Source: Roseateles toxinivorans (lineage in GTDB: Bacteria > Pseudomonadota > Gammaproteobacteria > Burkholderiales > Burkholderiaceae_C). Taken from it: 64,000 bases of DNA. Each line of letters begins with the position of its first letter. The stretch's first letter is position 1. Made by a program: the position numbers and the translations under genes. The DNA is taken from assembly GCF_004362525.1 (NCBI RefSeq), contig NZ_SNXS01000001.1:420520-484519 (forward strand), given 5' to 3'. This document shows, piece after piece, positions 9,477 to 17,690 of this stretch. The notes under the pieces are model-generated. The model was not told where the DNA came from and ran no database searches. It saw nothing but the letters and a program-made list of their open reading frames with translations.

Positions 9477-11201
9477 ATGAGCACGCAACACCCCACAACA
9501 CCGTCCCGCCTCGCCGGCCACGCGCTGGTCGAGGCCCTGATTGCCCAAGGCATTGATACCGTCTTCGGTGTCCCCGGCGAAAGCTATCTGGCCGTGCTGG
9601 ATGGCTTTCACGAGCATGCCGAAAAGATCCGCTTCGTCGCCTGCCGGCAAGAGGGCGGCGCCGCCTTCATGGCCGAGGCGCAGGGCAAACTGACCGGCAA
9701 GCCCGGCATCTGCTTCGTCACACGTGGGCCCGGCGCGACGAATGCCAGCATCGGTCTGCATACCGCGTTCCAGGACAGCACGCCGATGATTCTGTTCATC
9801 GGCCAGGTGGCCAGCGATCAGCGCGACCGCGAGGCCTTCCAGGAGGTGGACTACCGCCAGATGTTCGGCCCCGGCACGCTGGGCATGGCCAAATGGGTGG
9901 GCGAGATCCATGACCCGCACCGTCTGCCCGAGTACGTCGCCCGTGCCTTCCACACCGCGATGCAGGGCCGTCCCGGCCCGGTGGTGCTGGTGCTGCCCGA
10001 GGACATGCTGACGCAGGCCACGACCGCGCCCATCGTCGCCCCTGTCGCCTTTGCCGAGGCCGCGCCGACGCCGGCCGCTTTGAGCACGCTGCGCGAGCTG
10101 CTGCTGGCCGCCAAACAGCCGCTGGTGATTGCCGGTGGTGGTGGCTGGACGCCTGCCGCCTGTGCCGATCTGCAGACCTTCGCCGAGGCCTGGCAGCTGC
10201 CGGTGGGCTGTGCCTTCCGTTTCCAGGACCTGTTCGACAACGCCCACCCGCTCTATGCCGGCGATGTCGGCATCGGCATCAATCCGAAGCTGGCGCAGCG
10301 CGTGCAGGACGCCGACCTGATCATCGCCATCGGCCCGCGCCTGGGCGAGATGACGACCGGTGGCTACACCTTGCTGCAGGCGCCGCGGCCGAAGCAGCGG
10401 CTGGTGCACATCCATGCCGGGGCGGAGGAGCTGGGCCGGGTCTACACGGCCGATCTGCTGATCAATGCCAGCATGGGCTGTGCCGCCACTGCGCTGAAGA
10501 GTCTGGCTGCGCCCGCTAAAGCTGCATGGTCGGCCTGGACGACCGCCGCAAACGCCGACTACCAGGCCAATCTCGTGCCGCAACCGGTCGCGCCCATGGA
10601 CATGGCCGAGGTCATCAAGACCTTGGACGCCTTGCTGCCCGAGGGCACGATCTACACCAATGGCGCCGGCAACTACAGCGGGTGGCTGCACCGTTTCCAC
10701 CGCTACACGGCGCTGCACCAGCATGGCCGCACCCAGCTCGCGCCGACCTCGGGGGCGATGGGCTACGGCGTGCCGGCGGCCGTGGCCGCCAGTCTTTTGC
10801 AGAGCGAGCGCTGGGTCGTCAATATTGCCGGCGATGGCGACTTCCTGATGACCGGCCAGGAACTGGCCACGGCCACCGGCTACGGCGCGAAGAAGCTGCT
10901 GAGCATCGTCGTCGACAACGGCACCTACGGCACGATACGGATGCACCAGGAGCGCGAGTACCCTGGCCGCGTCAGCGGCAGCGATCTGTTCAACCCTGAC
11001 TTCGCCGCGCTGGCCGTGGCCTATGGCTGGCGCGCCGCCAAGGTGGACAGCACGGCCCAGTTCGAGCCCGCGCTGCGGGAGGCCATCGAGAGCGGCCGAC
11101 CCACGCTGATTCACATCAAGCTTGACTCGGACGTGATCACCAGCCGCGGCACGCTGAGCGCGATCCGCGAGGCGGCGCACAAGCGCCTGGGGTCGTCATG
11201 A
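9477..11201 (+). CDS. Thiamine-diphosphate-dependent enzyme, acetolactate synthase-like
   Basis: 574 aa with the three-domain architecture of the acetolactate synthase/benzoylformate decarboxylase family. The N-terminal PYR domain contains FGVPGESYLAVLDGF and the activating glutamate in CRQEGGAAFMAEA. The central domain carries PLVIAGGGGWTPAA. The C-terminal PP domain has the ThDP/Mg motif GDGDFLMTG...VVDNGTYG. There is no paired small regulatory subunit (ilvH), so this is probably a stand-alone catabolic or lyase-type enzyme rather than IlvB; the substrate is unknown. Its stop overlaps the start of the S4-domain gene (ATGA), implying translational coupling. Confidence 0.85.
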   Translation: MSTQHPTTPSRLAGHALVEALIAQGIDTVFGVPGESYLAVLDGFHEHAEKIRFVACRQEGGAAFMAEAQGKLTGKPGICFVTRGPGATNASIGLHTAFQDSTPMILFIGQVASDQRDREAFQEVDYRQMFGPGTLGMAKWVGEIHDPHRLPEYVARAFHTAMQGRPGPVVLVLPEDMLTQATTAPIVAPVAFAEAAPTPAALSTLRELLLAAKQPLVIAGGGGWTPAACADLQTFAEAWQLPVGCAFRFQDLFDNAHPLYAGDVGIGINPKLAQRVQDADLIIAIGPRLGEMTTGGYTLLQAPRPKQRLVHIHAGAEELGRVYTADLLINASMGCAATALKSLAAPAKAAWSAWTTAANADYQANLVPQPVAPMDMAEVIKTLDALLPEGTIYTNGAGNYSGWLHRFHRYTALHQHGRTQLAPTSGAMGYGVPAAVAASLLQSERWVVNIAGDGDFLMTGQELATATGYGAKKLLSIVVDNGTYGTIRMHQEREYPGRVSGSDLFNPDFAALAVAYGWRAAKVDSTAQFEPALREAIESGRPTLIHIKLDSDVITSRGTLSAIREAAHKRLGSS

Positions 11202-11419
11202 GCAATATCCTGTTCGAGTTGCGCGGCGAGTTCATCCCGCTGGACAGCCTGCTCAAGGCCACAGGTCTCGCCGAAAGCGGCGGGCGCGCCCGCGTCGTCA
11301 TCAGCGAGGGGCAGGTCGAGGTGGACGGCAAGACCGAGTTGCGCAAGACGGCCAAGATCCGTGAGGGTCAGGTCGTGAGCTATCAGGGCACGCAGGTCAG
11401 GGTGCTTGCCGGGACTTGA
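11198..11419 (+). CDS. S4-domain RNA-binding protein, YbcJ-like
   Basis: 73 aa, essentially a single S4 RNA-binding domain: FIPLDSLLKATGLAESGGRA, then VVISEGQVEVDGKTE and the basic RKTAKIREGQVV turn. This matches the small YbcJ family of cytoplasmic RNA-binding proteins, possibly ribosome-associated. The start codon overlaps the stop of the ThDP-enzyme gene by ATGA. A functional link between the two products is not obvious; coupling may simply set expression. Confidence 0.85.
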   Translation: MSNILFELRGEFIPLDSLLKATGLAESGGRARVVISEGQVEVDGKTELRKTAKIREGQVVSYQGTQVRVLAGT

Positions 11420-11461
11420 TGCGTCCGCCGCCACAGCTGGCGGCGAGCACGGCGGTCGTGC

Positions 11462-12442
11462 TCAGCAGCCTGCCGTGCACTTGCCGTGGGCGTCGAACTC
11501 CATCGTCTTGCCCGACAGCGGGATGTGGACCGGCACCTTGGTGGCCTTGATGAAGGCCTCGGTCTTGCTGCCCGGGCGCAGCTTGCCGCCCACGGTGCCG
11601 ACCTCGTTGGCATGCGAGGCGATTACCGAGGCGGGCTTGACCAGATCGTTGATCACATAGGCCGCCTCGGCCGGCCCGGTGGTGAAGCCGTCGCCGATAT
11701 TCATCACCGCCAGCTTGGCGTTGTAGTGCTTGTTCACGACCAGATCCTGGTCCGCGGTGATGCCGGTGTCGCCGGACAGATAGGCCACCAGGCCGTTGCT
11801 GAAGCGCAGCACATAGCCGGTCGCCAGGCCCACGTCACCGGCAATGCCCACGTCCTTCATTGCCTTGCCGAGCTCGCCGCCGATGTAGTCGGGATCGACG
11901 CCGTTGCTGTGCAGCGCCGTCACCGTGGCGATCTTCACGCCGCCGACCGTCACGCTGCCGCCGAAGCGGGCCAGCATCGAGTTCGCCGGATCGCCGCCAT
12001 TGGCCTTCAGCTTGGCCGCGAAGAAGGGCGGCATTTCGCTGCCGGTCACGATCTTCGATTTCTTGGCCAGCGCGATATTCACCACGCTGGAGTTGGGCAT
12101 GGCCGAGACCGACATGTCAGGCTTGTCGCAGGCCCCCGAGTTCGGCGCCTTGTTGTGCGCATTGCCGACATGGTCACCGTGCATATGGCTGACCAGGATG
12201 ATGTCGATCTTGCCCAGCCGCGGGTCGGTGGCGCCGGCCACCGTGCGGCCGGGGTCATAGAGCACGCGCGTGCCGTTCGGGTCTTCGAACACCAGCGCGC
12301 GATCCTGTGGACAGAACTCCCCGTCGATGCCGCCCAGCGGTGTGACCTTCACTGTCGTCTGCGCCGGCTGAGCGTGCACAGGCAGGCTCAGGGCGGCGCC
12401 AAGGGCGCCCACGGCGGCGATCCAGGTCGAACGATTCATCAT
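11462..12442 (-). CDS. Exported metallo-beta-lactamase-fold hydrolase
   Basis: 326 aa. An N-terminal signal peptide ends near PVHAQP (about residue 25), so the protein is probably periplasmic. The metal-binding motif HMHGDH is intact, and further ligands are offered by TALHSNG, YLSGDTG and a C-terminal SHANEVG histidine, as expected for a binuclear MBL-fold enzyme. Family members include lactonases, phosphodiesterases and esterases; the substrate is unknown. It is the last gene of the leftward GntR-Bug-PrpD-MBL run, 27 bp after the PrpD gene, suggesting a role in the same pathway. Confidence 0.85.
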   Translation of the reverse strand: MMNRSTWIAAVGALGAALSLPVHAQPAQTTVKVTPLGGIDGEFCPQDRALVFEDPNGTRVLYDPGRTVAGATDPRLGKIDIILVSHMHGDHVGNAHNKAPNSGACDKPDMSVSAMPNSSVVNIALAKKSKIVTGSEMPPFFAAKLKANGGDPANSMLARFGGSVTVGGVKIATVTALHSNGVDPDYIGGELGKAMKDVGIAGDVGLATGYVLRFSNGLVAYLSGDTGITADQDLVVNKHYNAKLAVMNIGDGFTTGPAEAAYVINDLVKPASVIASHANEVGTVGGKLRPGSKTEAFIKATKVPVHIPLSGKTMEFDAHGKCTAGC

Positions 12443-12469
12443 GAAAAAGTCTCCTTGTTGCGGTTGCGT

Positions 12470-13840
12470 TCAGTCACGGCCCTGTTCGGCCAGCGCACGC
12501 ACATCGACGGCGCTGCCCACACCCCAGCAGGCCGCGATCAGCGCGCTGCAGCGCTCGGCGCCCAGCACCTGATCGGCCATGCCGTGGAATTTCGCTTCCA
12601 GCTGCGCATCGCTCATCGGCCTGGCCAGCGAGCCGATGGCATGCTCGACAAAAACATGGACGCGTCGCCCATCGCTCAGCACGGCGGTGACGTCGGCGCT
12701 GGCCTCGGCAATCGCGTCATCGACGGTGGCCACCACCTTGCGGCGCAGCGCCACCATGTCGGTGCGGTTGACGATGTCGTCGGCAAACTCCTCTTCGGCC
12801 GCACGGCCGAAGGTCAGGCCGGCGGCGCAGCCGTGATAGACGCTGAACTTGGCCTGCAGGCCGTCGGCCGGCTCCTTCTTGCCGGTCAGCTCCAGCACCA
12901 GCGAATGCACCTTGAGTTCGATGCGCTCGATTTGCTCCGGCCTCACGCCCTGTTCGCGCAGCTGTGCGCAGGCGTCGATGCTGGGGTGGATGACGATGCC
13001 GCAGGCAAACGGCTTGTAGGCGTTGAAGCTGATCTCGAAACGCGAGCCCAGCTCGGATGTGATCTCCGACCAGTCGTTCTTGGTCGAGATCGTCTGCATC
13101 ATGCCTCGCGGTGCCTCCAGTGCACGCGGGCTGGCGGTGAAGCCCTGCTGGGCGAGCAGCGCCGCCATCAGGCCGGCCCGTGCGGCGGCGCCGGGGTGGA
13201 AGGGCTTGGTCATGGTGCCGAACTGCTCGCGCACGCCGATCGGCTGCGAGGCGGCGATGCCCAGCGCCATGGCCGTCTGCTGCGCGTCCAGCTTCAGCAG
13301 CCGCGCGCAGGCCGCCGCCGCGCCCAGCGTGCCGGTGCTGCCGGTGATGTGCCAGCCGCGGTCGTAATGGTCCGGGTACATCGCATTGCCGACGCGGCAG
13401 CTGACGTCGATGCCCAGCACCAGCGCGTCGATCAGCGCGCGGCCGCTGGCGCCGGTATGTTCGGCCAGTGCCAGCACCGCGCTGGCCACCGGGCCGGCCG
13501 GGTGGATGATGGTCTTCAGGTGCGTGTCATCGAAGTCGAAGGTGTGCGAGCTGATGCCGTTGATCAGTGCGGCGCTGGCCATGTCCACCTTCTCGCCGCG
13601 GCCCAGGATGCTGGCCTGCGCCGCGGGCTGCAGCAGTTGCACTGCGGCCAGCGCTGCCTGTGCGGTTTCGTGGTGAGCGGCGCCAACGGCACAGCCCACC
13701 CAGTTCATCAAGGTGCGGTGGGCTTCATGGTCCACCGCATCGCTCCAGCCGCGAGACGGGTGATTGACGATGAACTCGGCCAGGATGCGGGTGACGGGTG
13801 GAGCGTTGTGGTCGGCGGCGACCTGGGTATTGCGGGCCAT
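12470..13840 (-). CDS. MmgE/PrpD-family protein
   Basis: 456 aa. The family includes 2-methylcitrate dehydratase (PrpD), cis-aconitate decarboxylase and iminodisuccinate epimerase. Visible family segments: NWVGCAVGA, the SHTFDFDDTH active-site stretch near residue 100, GIDVSCRVGNAMYPDHYDRGWHITGSTGT and MTKPFHPGAAARAG. PrpC and PrpB are absent from the neighbourhood, so this is not the standard methylcitrate cluster. It lies between a Bug binding protein and the MBL hydrolase in an apparent leftward operon headed by GntR. The exact reaction is not assigned. Confidence 0.88.
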   Translation of the reverse strand: MARNTQVAADHNAPPVTRILAEFIVNHPSRGWSDAVDHEAHRTLMNWVGCAVGAAHHETAQAALAAVQLLQPAAQASILGRGEKVDMASAALINGISSHTFDFDDTHLKTIIHPAGPVASAVLALAEHTGASGRALIDALVLGIDVSCRVGNAMYPDHYDRGWHITGSTGTLGAAAACARLLKLDAQQTAMALGIAASQPIGVREQFGTMTKPFHPGAAARAGLMAALLAQQGFTASPRALEAPRGMMQTISTKNDWSEITSELGSRFEISFNAYKPFACGIVIHPSIDACAQLREQGVRPEQIERIELKVHSLVLELTGKKEPADGLQAKFSVYHGCAAGLTFGRAAEEEFADDIVNRTDMVALRRKVVATVDDAIAEASADVTAVLSDGRRVHVFVEHAIGSLARPMSDAQLEAKFHGMADQVLGAERCSALIAACWGVGSAVDVRALAEQGRD

Positions 13841-13862
13841 GGGGAAATCTTTCTGGGGAGGG

Positions 13863-14828
13863 TCAGTTGTCGAGCTGGATGCCGCGGGCCTTGGCCACTT
13901 GCGTCCAGCGGGCGATGTCGGCGCGGATGAACTCGGCGAACTGTTCGGGGCTCATGGCCAGCGGCTCCAGCGCCTCGATCGACAGCTTCTCGCGCAGGTC
14001 GGGCATGGCCAGCACCGCGCCCAGGCTGTCATTGAGGGTCTTGACCAGGGCGGCGGGCATGCCGGCGGGGCCGACCACGCCATACCACTGCTGGGCCTCG
14101 AAGCCCTTGAAGCCGGACTCGTCCAGGGTCGGGATGTCCTTGAACTGCGGGTGGCGGACCAGGCCGGTCACCGCCAGCGGCCGCACGCGGCCGGAGCGGA
14201 TGTGCGGCACGGCCGCCGCCAGGCCCGGGAACATCGCCTGCGTCTGGCCGCCGATCAGGTCGGTGAACGCCGGGGCGATGCCGCGGTAGGGAATGTGCAC
14301 GATGAAGGAGTTGACCTGCTGCTTGAACAGTTCCATCGTCAGGTGTGTCAGCGAGCCCGCGCCGGCGGACCCATAGCTGAGCTTGCCCGGGTTCTGGCGC
14401 AGATAGGCGACGAACTCCTTCAGCGTGTTGACGGGCAGTGCGGCGTTGACGACCAGCACATTGGGTGTGCCGCCGATCATGCCCACCGGCGTGAAGTCCT
14501 TGATCGCGTCATAGGGCAGCTTGCGGGTGGCCGGGCTGGTGCCATGGGTGGCGACATAGCCCTGCATCAAGGTGTAGCCATCGGGGGCGGCACGCGCCGT
14601 GGTCTGGGCCGCGATGGTGCCGCCGCCGCCGCTCTGGTTGTCCACCACAAAGGTCTGCTTCAGCGCCTGGCCCCAGCGCTCGGTGACGGTGCGGCCGACG
14701 AAGTCGCTGCCGCCGCCCGGCGCCACCGGCACGATGTAGCGGATCGGCTTGTTCGGGAAGGCGGTCTGGGCCCAGGCCGGCAGGCCCAGCATCAGCGGAG
14801 TGGCTTGCAGCAGCGTGCGTCGTTTCAT
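13863..14828 (-). CDS. Bug-family (TctC) solute-binding protein 1
   Basis: Periplasmic tripartite-tricarboxylate-transporter-type binding protein, 321 aa. The signal peptide MKRRTLLQATPLMLGLPAWA has twin arginines that might direct it to Tat. Family landmarks are FPNKPIRYIVPVAPGGGSDFVGR, VVDNQSGGGGTIA and IPYRGIAPAFTDLIGGQ. The start at 14828 is preferred over an ATG four codons earlier because it overlaps the GntR stop as ATGA. No TctA/TctB membrane genes are nearby, as is usual for Bug proteins, which are expanded in Burkholderiales. The ligand is probably a small carboxylate used by the surrounding island. Confidence 0.9.
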   Translation of the reverse strand: MKRRTLLQATPLMLGLPAWAQTAFPNKPIRYIVPVAPGGGSDFVGRTVTERWGQALKQTFVVDNQSGGGGTIAAQTTARAAPDGYTLMQGYVATHGTSPATRKLPYDAIKDFTPVGMIGGTPNVLVVNAALPVNTLKEFVAYLRQNPGKLSYGSAGAGSLTHLTMELFKQQVNSFIVHIPYRGIAPAFTDLIGGQTQAMFPGLAAAVPHIRSGRVRPLAVTGLVRHPQFKDIPTLDESGFKGFEAQQWYGVVGPAGMPAALVKTLNDSLGAVLAMPDLREKLSIEALEPLAMSPEQFAEFIRADIARWTQVAKARGIQLDN

Positions 14829-15547
14829 GCCTGTTTCCATTCGGGTGGTGTGCTGGCTACGTCCAGCGTGGACAGCAGACGCTGGCGTCCCTGCAGCACA
14901 TGGGCTTGCGCCAGCTTGTTGGCGCGGTCGGCCGTGCCCTTGGCAATGGCCTCGAAGATCTGGCGATGCTCCTTGTTGGAGCGGCGCATATTGATCGAGG
15001 CGTCGAAGTAGCGCCTGCGGTACAGGTGCAGCTCCTTCACATGGTCTTCATAGGCCTGCTGCGCGCGCTGGTTGCGGCATTGCGCCATCAGCAGCGCATG
15101 GAAGCGCAGGTTCAGCTGGTAGTAGTGCTGGCCGTCGTCGGCCTCGCAGGCGGCATCCATGCCATCCAGCAGTTGCTCGAACTCCCGGCGGTCGGCCTCG
15201 CTCAGGTGCTCGGCCGCCTGCTGCGCGGCAAAGCCCAGCAGCAGCGCGCGCAGCTCGTAGATCTCCAGCATTTCGCGCACCGAGATCTGGCGCACGAACA
15301 CGCCGCGGTTGGGCACGGCCAGCACCAGGCCGATGCCGGTCAGCATGCGTATGGCCTCGCGTATCGGGCCGCGGCTGGTGCCCATGCGCAGGGCCAGTGC
15401 GGCCTCGTTCAGCCGCTCGCCGGGGGCGATCTCGCCGCTGTAGATCAGCTGCTGCAGTTGCTCGCAGATGCCATGGGCCAGACCCTGCTGCGATCGTTCG
15501 GCGCGGGCCGGCGTGGCACGTTTTTTTGCGGCGGGACTTGTGTTCAT
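14825..15547 (-). CDS. GntR-family regulator (FCD subfamily)
   Basis: 240 aa: an N-terminal winged helix (YSGEIAPGERLNEAALALRMG, then TSRGPIREAIRML) and a C-terminal FCD ligand-binding domain with the metal-binding residues expected in EIYELRALL...LNLRFHALL...HRQIFEAI. FCD regulators usually respond to small carboxylates. The gene heads the leftward run and faces the CoA-transferase operon across a 134-bp region carrying a perfect 7-bp-arm palindrome, so it is the likely repressor of both transcripts. Its stop overlaps the following Bug start. Confidence 0.93.
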   Translation of the reverse strand: MNTSPAAKKRATPARAERSQQGLAHGICEQLQQLIYSGEIAPGERLNEAALALRMGTSRGPIREAIRMLTGIGLVLAVPNRGVFVRQISVREMLEIYELRALLLGFAAQQAAEHLSEADRREFEQLLDGMDAACEADDGQHYYQLNLRFHALLMAQCRNQRAQQAYEDHVKELHLYRRRYFDASINMRRSNKEHRQIFEAIAKGTADRANKLAQAHVLQGRQRLLSTLDVASTPPEWKQA

Positions 15548-15608
15548 GGGCCGGATGCTAGCGCAAGCAGCGGCCTTTGTGGGCCTCTAAGTGTTTGCGA
15601 TAGGTTTG

Positions 15609-15624
15609 AAAGTGTTGACACTTT
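15609..15624. promoter_or_regulatory. Probable GntR operator overlapping the CoA-transferase promoter
   Basis: AAAGTGT-TG-ACACTTT is a perfect inverted repeat with 7-bp arms in the divergent region. It contains a consensus -35 TTGACA (15615-15620) for the rightward operon, 17 bp before AACACT (15638-15643). The half-site ACACTTT recurs at 15650-15656. Position and symmetry point to repression of the catabolic operon by the adjacent FCD-type GntR protein. Confidence 0.7.
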
Positions 15625-15681
15625 TGGCTTGACGGCCAACACTCGGCGCACACTTTCCGGGTCTGCCCCGACACGACCGCC

Positions 15682-16872
15682 ATGCCGCATGTCCCTGCTT
15701 CCAGCGCCCTGGCGCGCTTTCGCGTCATCGACCTGACCCAGGTGCGGGCCGGCCCCACGGCCTGCCGCCAACTGGCCGACTGGGGCGCCGACGTGATCCA
15801 GGTGCAGATGCCCGAGCACATGCGCGGCGACGACACGCTCGGTGGCCAGGACGGCAGCGACTACCAGTACACGCACCGCAACAAGCGCAGCGTCACGCTC
15901 AATCTGAAGGAGCCCGAGGGCATTGCGGCACTCAAAAAACTGATCGCCACCGCCGACGTGGTGGTCGAGAACTTCCGCCCCGATGTGAAGTTCCGCCTGG
16001 GCATCGACTACGAGACCCTGGCCAGGGATCAGCCGGGCCTGGTCTATGCCAGCATCTCCGGCTTCGGCCAGACCGGCCCGCTGGCCGAGCGCCCCGGCTT
16101 CGACCAGATCGCCCAGGGCATGGGCGGGCTGATGTCGGTCACCGGGCTGCAGGACCAGGGGCCGGTGCGCGTGGGCATTCCGATCGCCGATCTGTGCGCG
16201 GGCATCTTCGCGGCCCAGGGCATTCTGGTCGCGCTGCTGGAGCGCGATGCCTCGGGCAAGGGCCAGTGGGTGCAGACCTCGCTGCTGCAATCGATGATCT
16301 ACATGATGGACTTCCAGACCGCCCGCTGGCTGGTGGACGGCGAGGTGGCGACGCAGGCCGGAAATTTCCACCCGACCAGCATCCCGACCGGCGTCTACAA
16401 GGCCCGCGACGGCTTTATGAACATTGCTGTGTTCGGCAGCAAGATCTGGGAGCGCTTCTGCACTACCCTGGGCGCGCCCGAGTGGATCACCGACCCGCGC
16501 TTCCATGACAAGCCCAGCCGCAGCGTCAACCGCGATGCGCTGAATGCGGCGATCAACGAGCGCCTGGCGCATCAGGACCGCGCCCACTGGATAGAGCGAT
16601 TCAACAGGGACGGTGTGGCCTGCGGCCACATCAACGACATGAGCGAAGTCTTCGACGAGGCCCAGGTCAAGCACCTGGGTCTGGTGCAGAGCGTGGTCAG
16701 CGAGCGTCTGGGGCCGCAGCGCCATGTCGGCCAGCCGATGACCCTGGAGCGCACGCCCAGCCTGCTTGTGCGTGCAGCACCGAGGCGCGGCGAGCACACG
16801 GAAGAAGTGCTGGGCGAACTGGGCCTGGCGCCCGACGATATAGCGCAGCTGAAGGCGCGGGGAGTGTTCTGA
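15682..16872 (+). CDS. Class III (CaiB/BaiF) CoA-transferase
   Basis: 396 aa. Family III CoA-transferases move CoA between carboxylic acids through an aspartyl-CoA anhydride; the likely catalytic Asp is in VRVGIPIADLCAG near residue 170. Other family segments are VIDLTQVRAGPTACRQLADWGADVI at the N-terminus, ENFRPDVKFRLGIDY, and ISGFGQTGPLAERPGFDQIAQ. It is first in a four-gene rightward operon with a crotonase, an MDR oxidoreductase and a Bug protein, so it presumably activates the imported acid. The downstream start overlaps its stop by one base. Confidence 0.92.
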   Translation: MPHVPASSALARFRVIDLTQVRAGPTACRQLADWGADVIQVQMPEHMRGDDTLGGQDGSDYQYTHRNKRSVTLNLKEPEGIAALKKLIATADVVVENFRPDVKFRLGIDYETLARDQPGLVYASISGFGQTGPLAERPGFDQIAQGMGGLMSVTGLQDQGPVRVGIPIADLCAGIFAAQGILVALLERDASGKGQWVQTSLLQSMIYMMDFQTARWLVDGEVATQAGNFHPTSIPTGVYKARDGFMNIAVFGSKIWERFCTTLGAPEWITDPRFHDKPSRSVNRDALNAAINERLAHQDRAHWIERFNRDGVACGHINDMSEVFDEAQVKHLGLVQSVVSERLGPQRHVGQPMTLERTPSLLVRAAPRRGEHTEEVLGELGLAPDDIAQLKARGVF

Positions 16873-17690
16873 TGACGGTTGACTACATGGGCATCTACGT
16901 TTCACCCACCGAGCGATTGCAGGTGCGCCTGGACGGCAGCACCTTGCACATCGTCTTCAACAATCCGGCCAAGCACAACGCGCTGAGCGTGGACATGTGG
17001 GGCGCCGTGCCGGCGCTGCTGACGCAGGCTGCCACTGACGAACGCGTGCGCCTGGTGGTGTTCTCCGGCGCTGGCGAGAAGGCCTTTGTCTCGGGCGCAG
17101 ACATCTCGCAGTTCGAGGACCAGCGGGCCGCCAAGGAGGCCGTCAAGCACTACGAGGCGCTGGCCGAAGAGGCCTTGATGGCCATCTATCACTCGGCCAA
17201 GCCGACGCTGGCCTGCATACGAGGCTGGTGCATTGGCGGCGGCGTCAATGTGGCCATCAGCTGCGACATCCGCATCGCCGCCAGCGACGCGGTGTTCGGC
17301 ATACCGGCCGCTCGGCTGGGCCTGGGCTACCGCTACTCGGCGCTGAAGAATCTGGTGGACCTGATCGGCGTCGGCGCCGCCAAGGATCTGTTCTACACCG
17401 CGCGCCGCATCGATGCCGCCGAGGCCAAGGCGTTGGGGCTGATCTCGCGTACCTGCGCGGTCGAGCAATTGCCCGCGTTGTTGGCCGAGTACACCGGCAG
17501 CATCGGCGAGAACGCACCGCTGACGATTGCCGCGGCCAAGCAGATCGTCGGCGAAATCCTCAAGCTCTCGCCGGACCTGGACGTCGAGCGCTGCCGGGCG
17601 CTGATCCTCGGCTGCTTCGAGAGCGAGGACTACGCCGAGGGCCGCCGCGCCTTCATGGAAAAACGCAAGCCGCAGTTCAAGGGGCGATGA
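16872..17690 (+). CDS. Enoyl-CoA hydratase/isomerase-family protein lacking the canonical glutamates
   Basis: 272-aa crotonase-fold protein acting on a CoA thioester. The oxyanion-hole segments are present (SGADISQF and CIGGGVNVAIS). Aligned by eye with rat mitochondrial hydratase, the first catalytic Glu (GGGCE) is replaced by Asn (GGGVN) and the second (QPE) by Ala (IPA). Classical syn-hydration is therefore unlikely; isomerase, hydrolase, ring-cleaving or other crotonase chemistry is possible. It overlaps the CoA-transferase stop by one base and the MDR start by four bases, so the products are made together. Confidence 0.88.
   Translation: MTVDYMGIYVSPTERLQVRLDGSTLHIVFNNPAKHNALSVDMWGAVPALLTQAATDERVRLVVFSGAGEKAFVSGADISQFEDQRAAKEAVKHYEALAEEALMAIYHSAKPTLACIRGWCIGGGVNVAISCDIRIAASDAVFGIPAARLGLGYRYSALKNLVDLIGVGAAKDLFYTARRIDAAEAKALGLISRTCAVEQLPALLAEYTGSIGENAPLTIAAAKQIVGEILKLSPDLDVERCRALILGCFESEDYAEGRRAFMEKRKPQFKGR

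Noticed and set aside
9192-11180. Long open frames antisense to real genes (e.g. minus 9192-11180, plus 11486-13930, minus 25609-28206, plus 38994-40424)
   Set aside because: They lie opposite well-identified genes, have low-complexity Gln/Gly/Arg/His-rich translations and no family features; high GC at codon position three keeps such frames open.
12470-17690. Itaconate or 2-methylcitrate pathway for the PrpD/CoA-transferase/crotonase island
   Set aside because: PrpC, PrpB and a citramalyl-CoA lyase are absent, the crotonase lacks catalytic glutamates, and MmgE/PrpD proteins are functionally diverse; no pathway name is justified.
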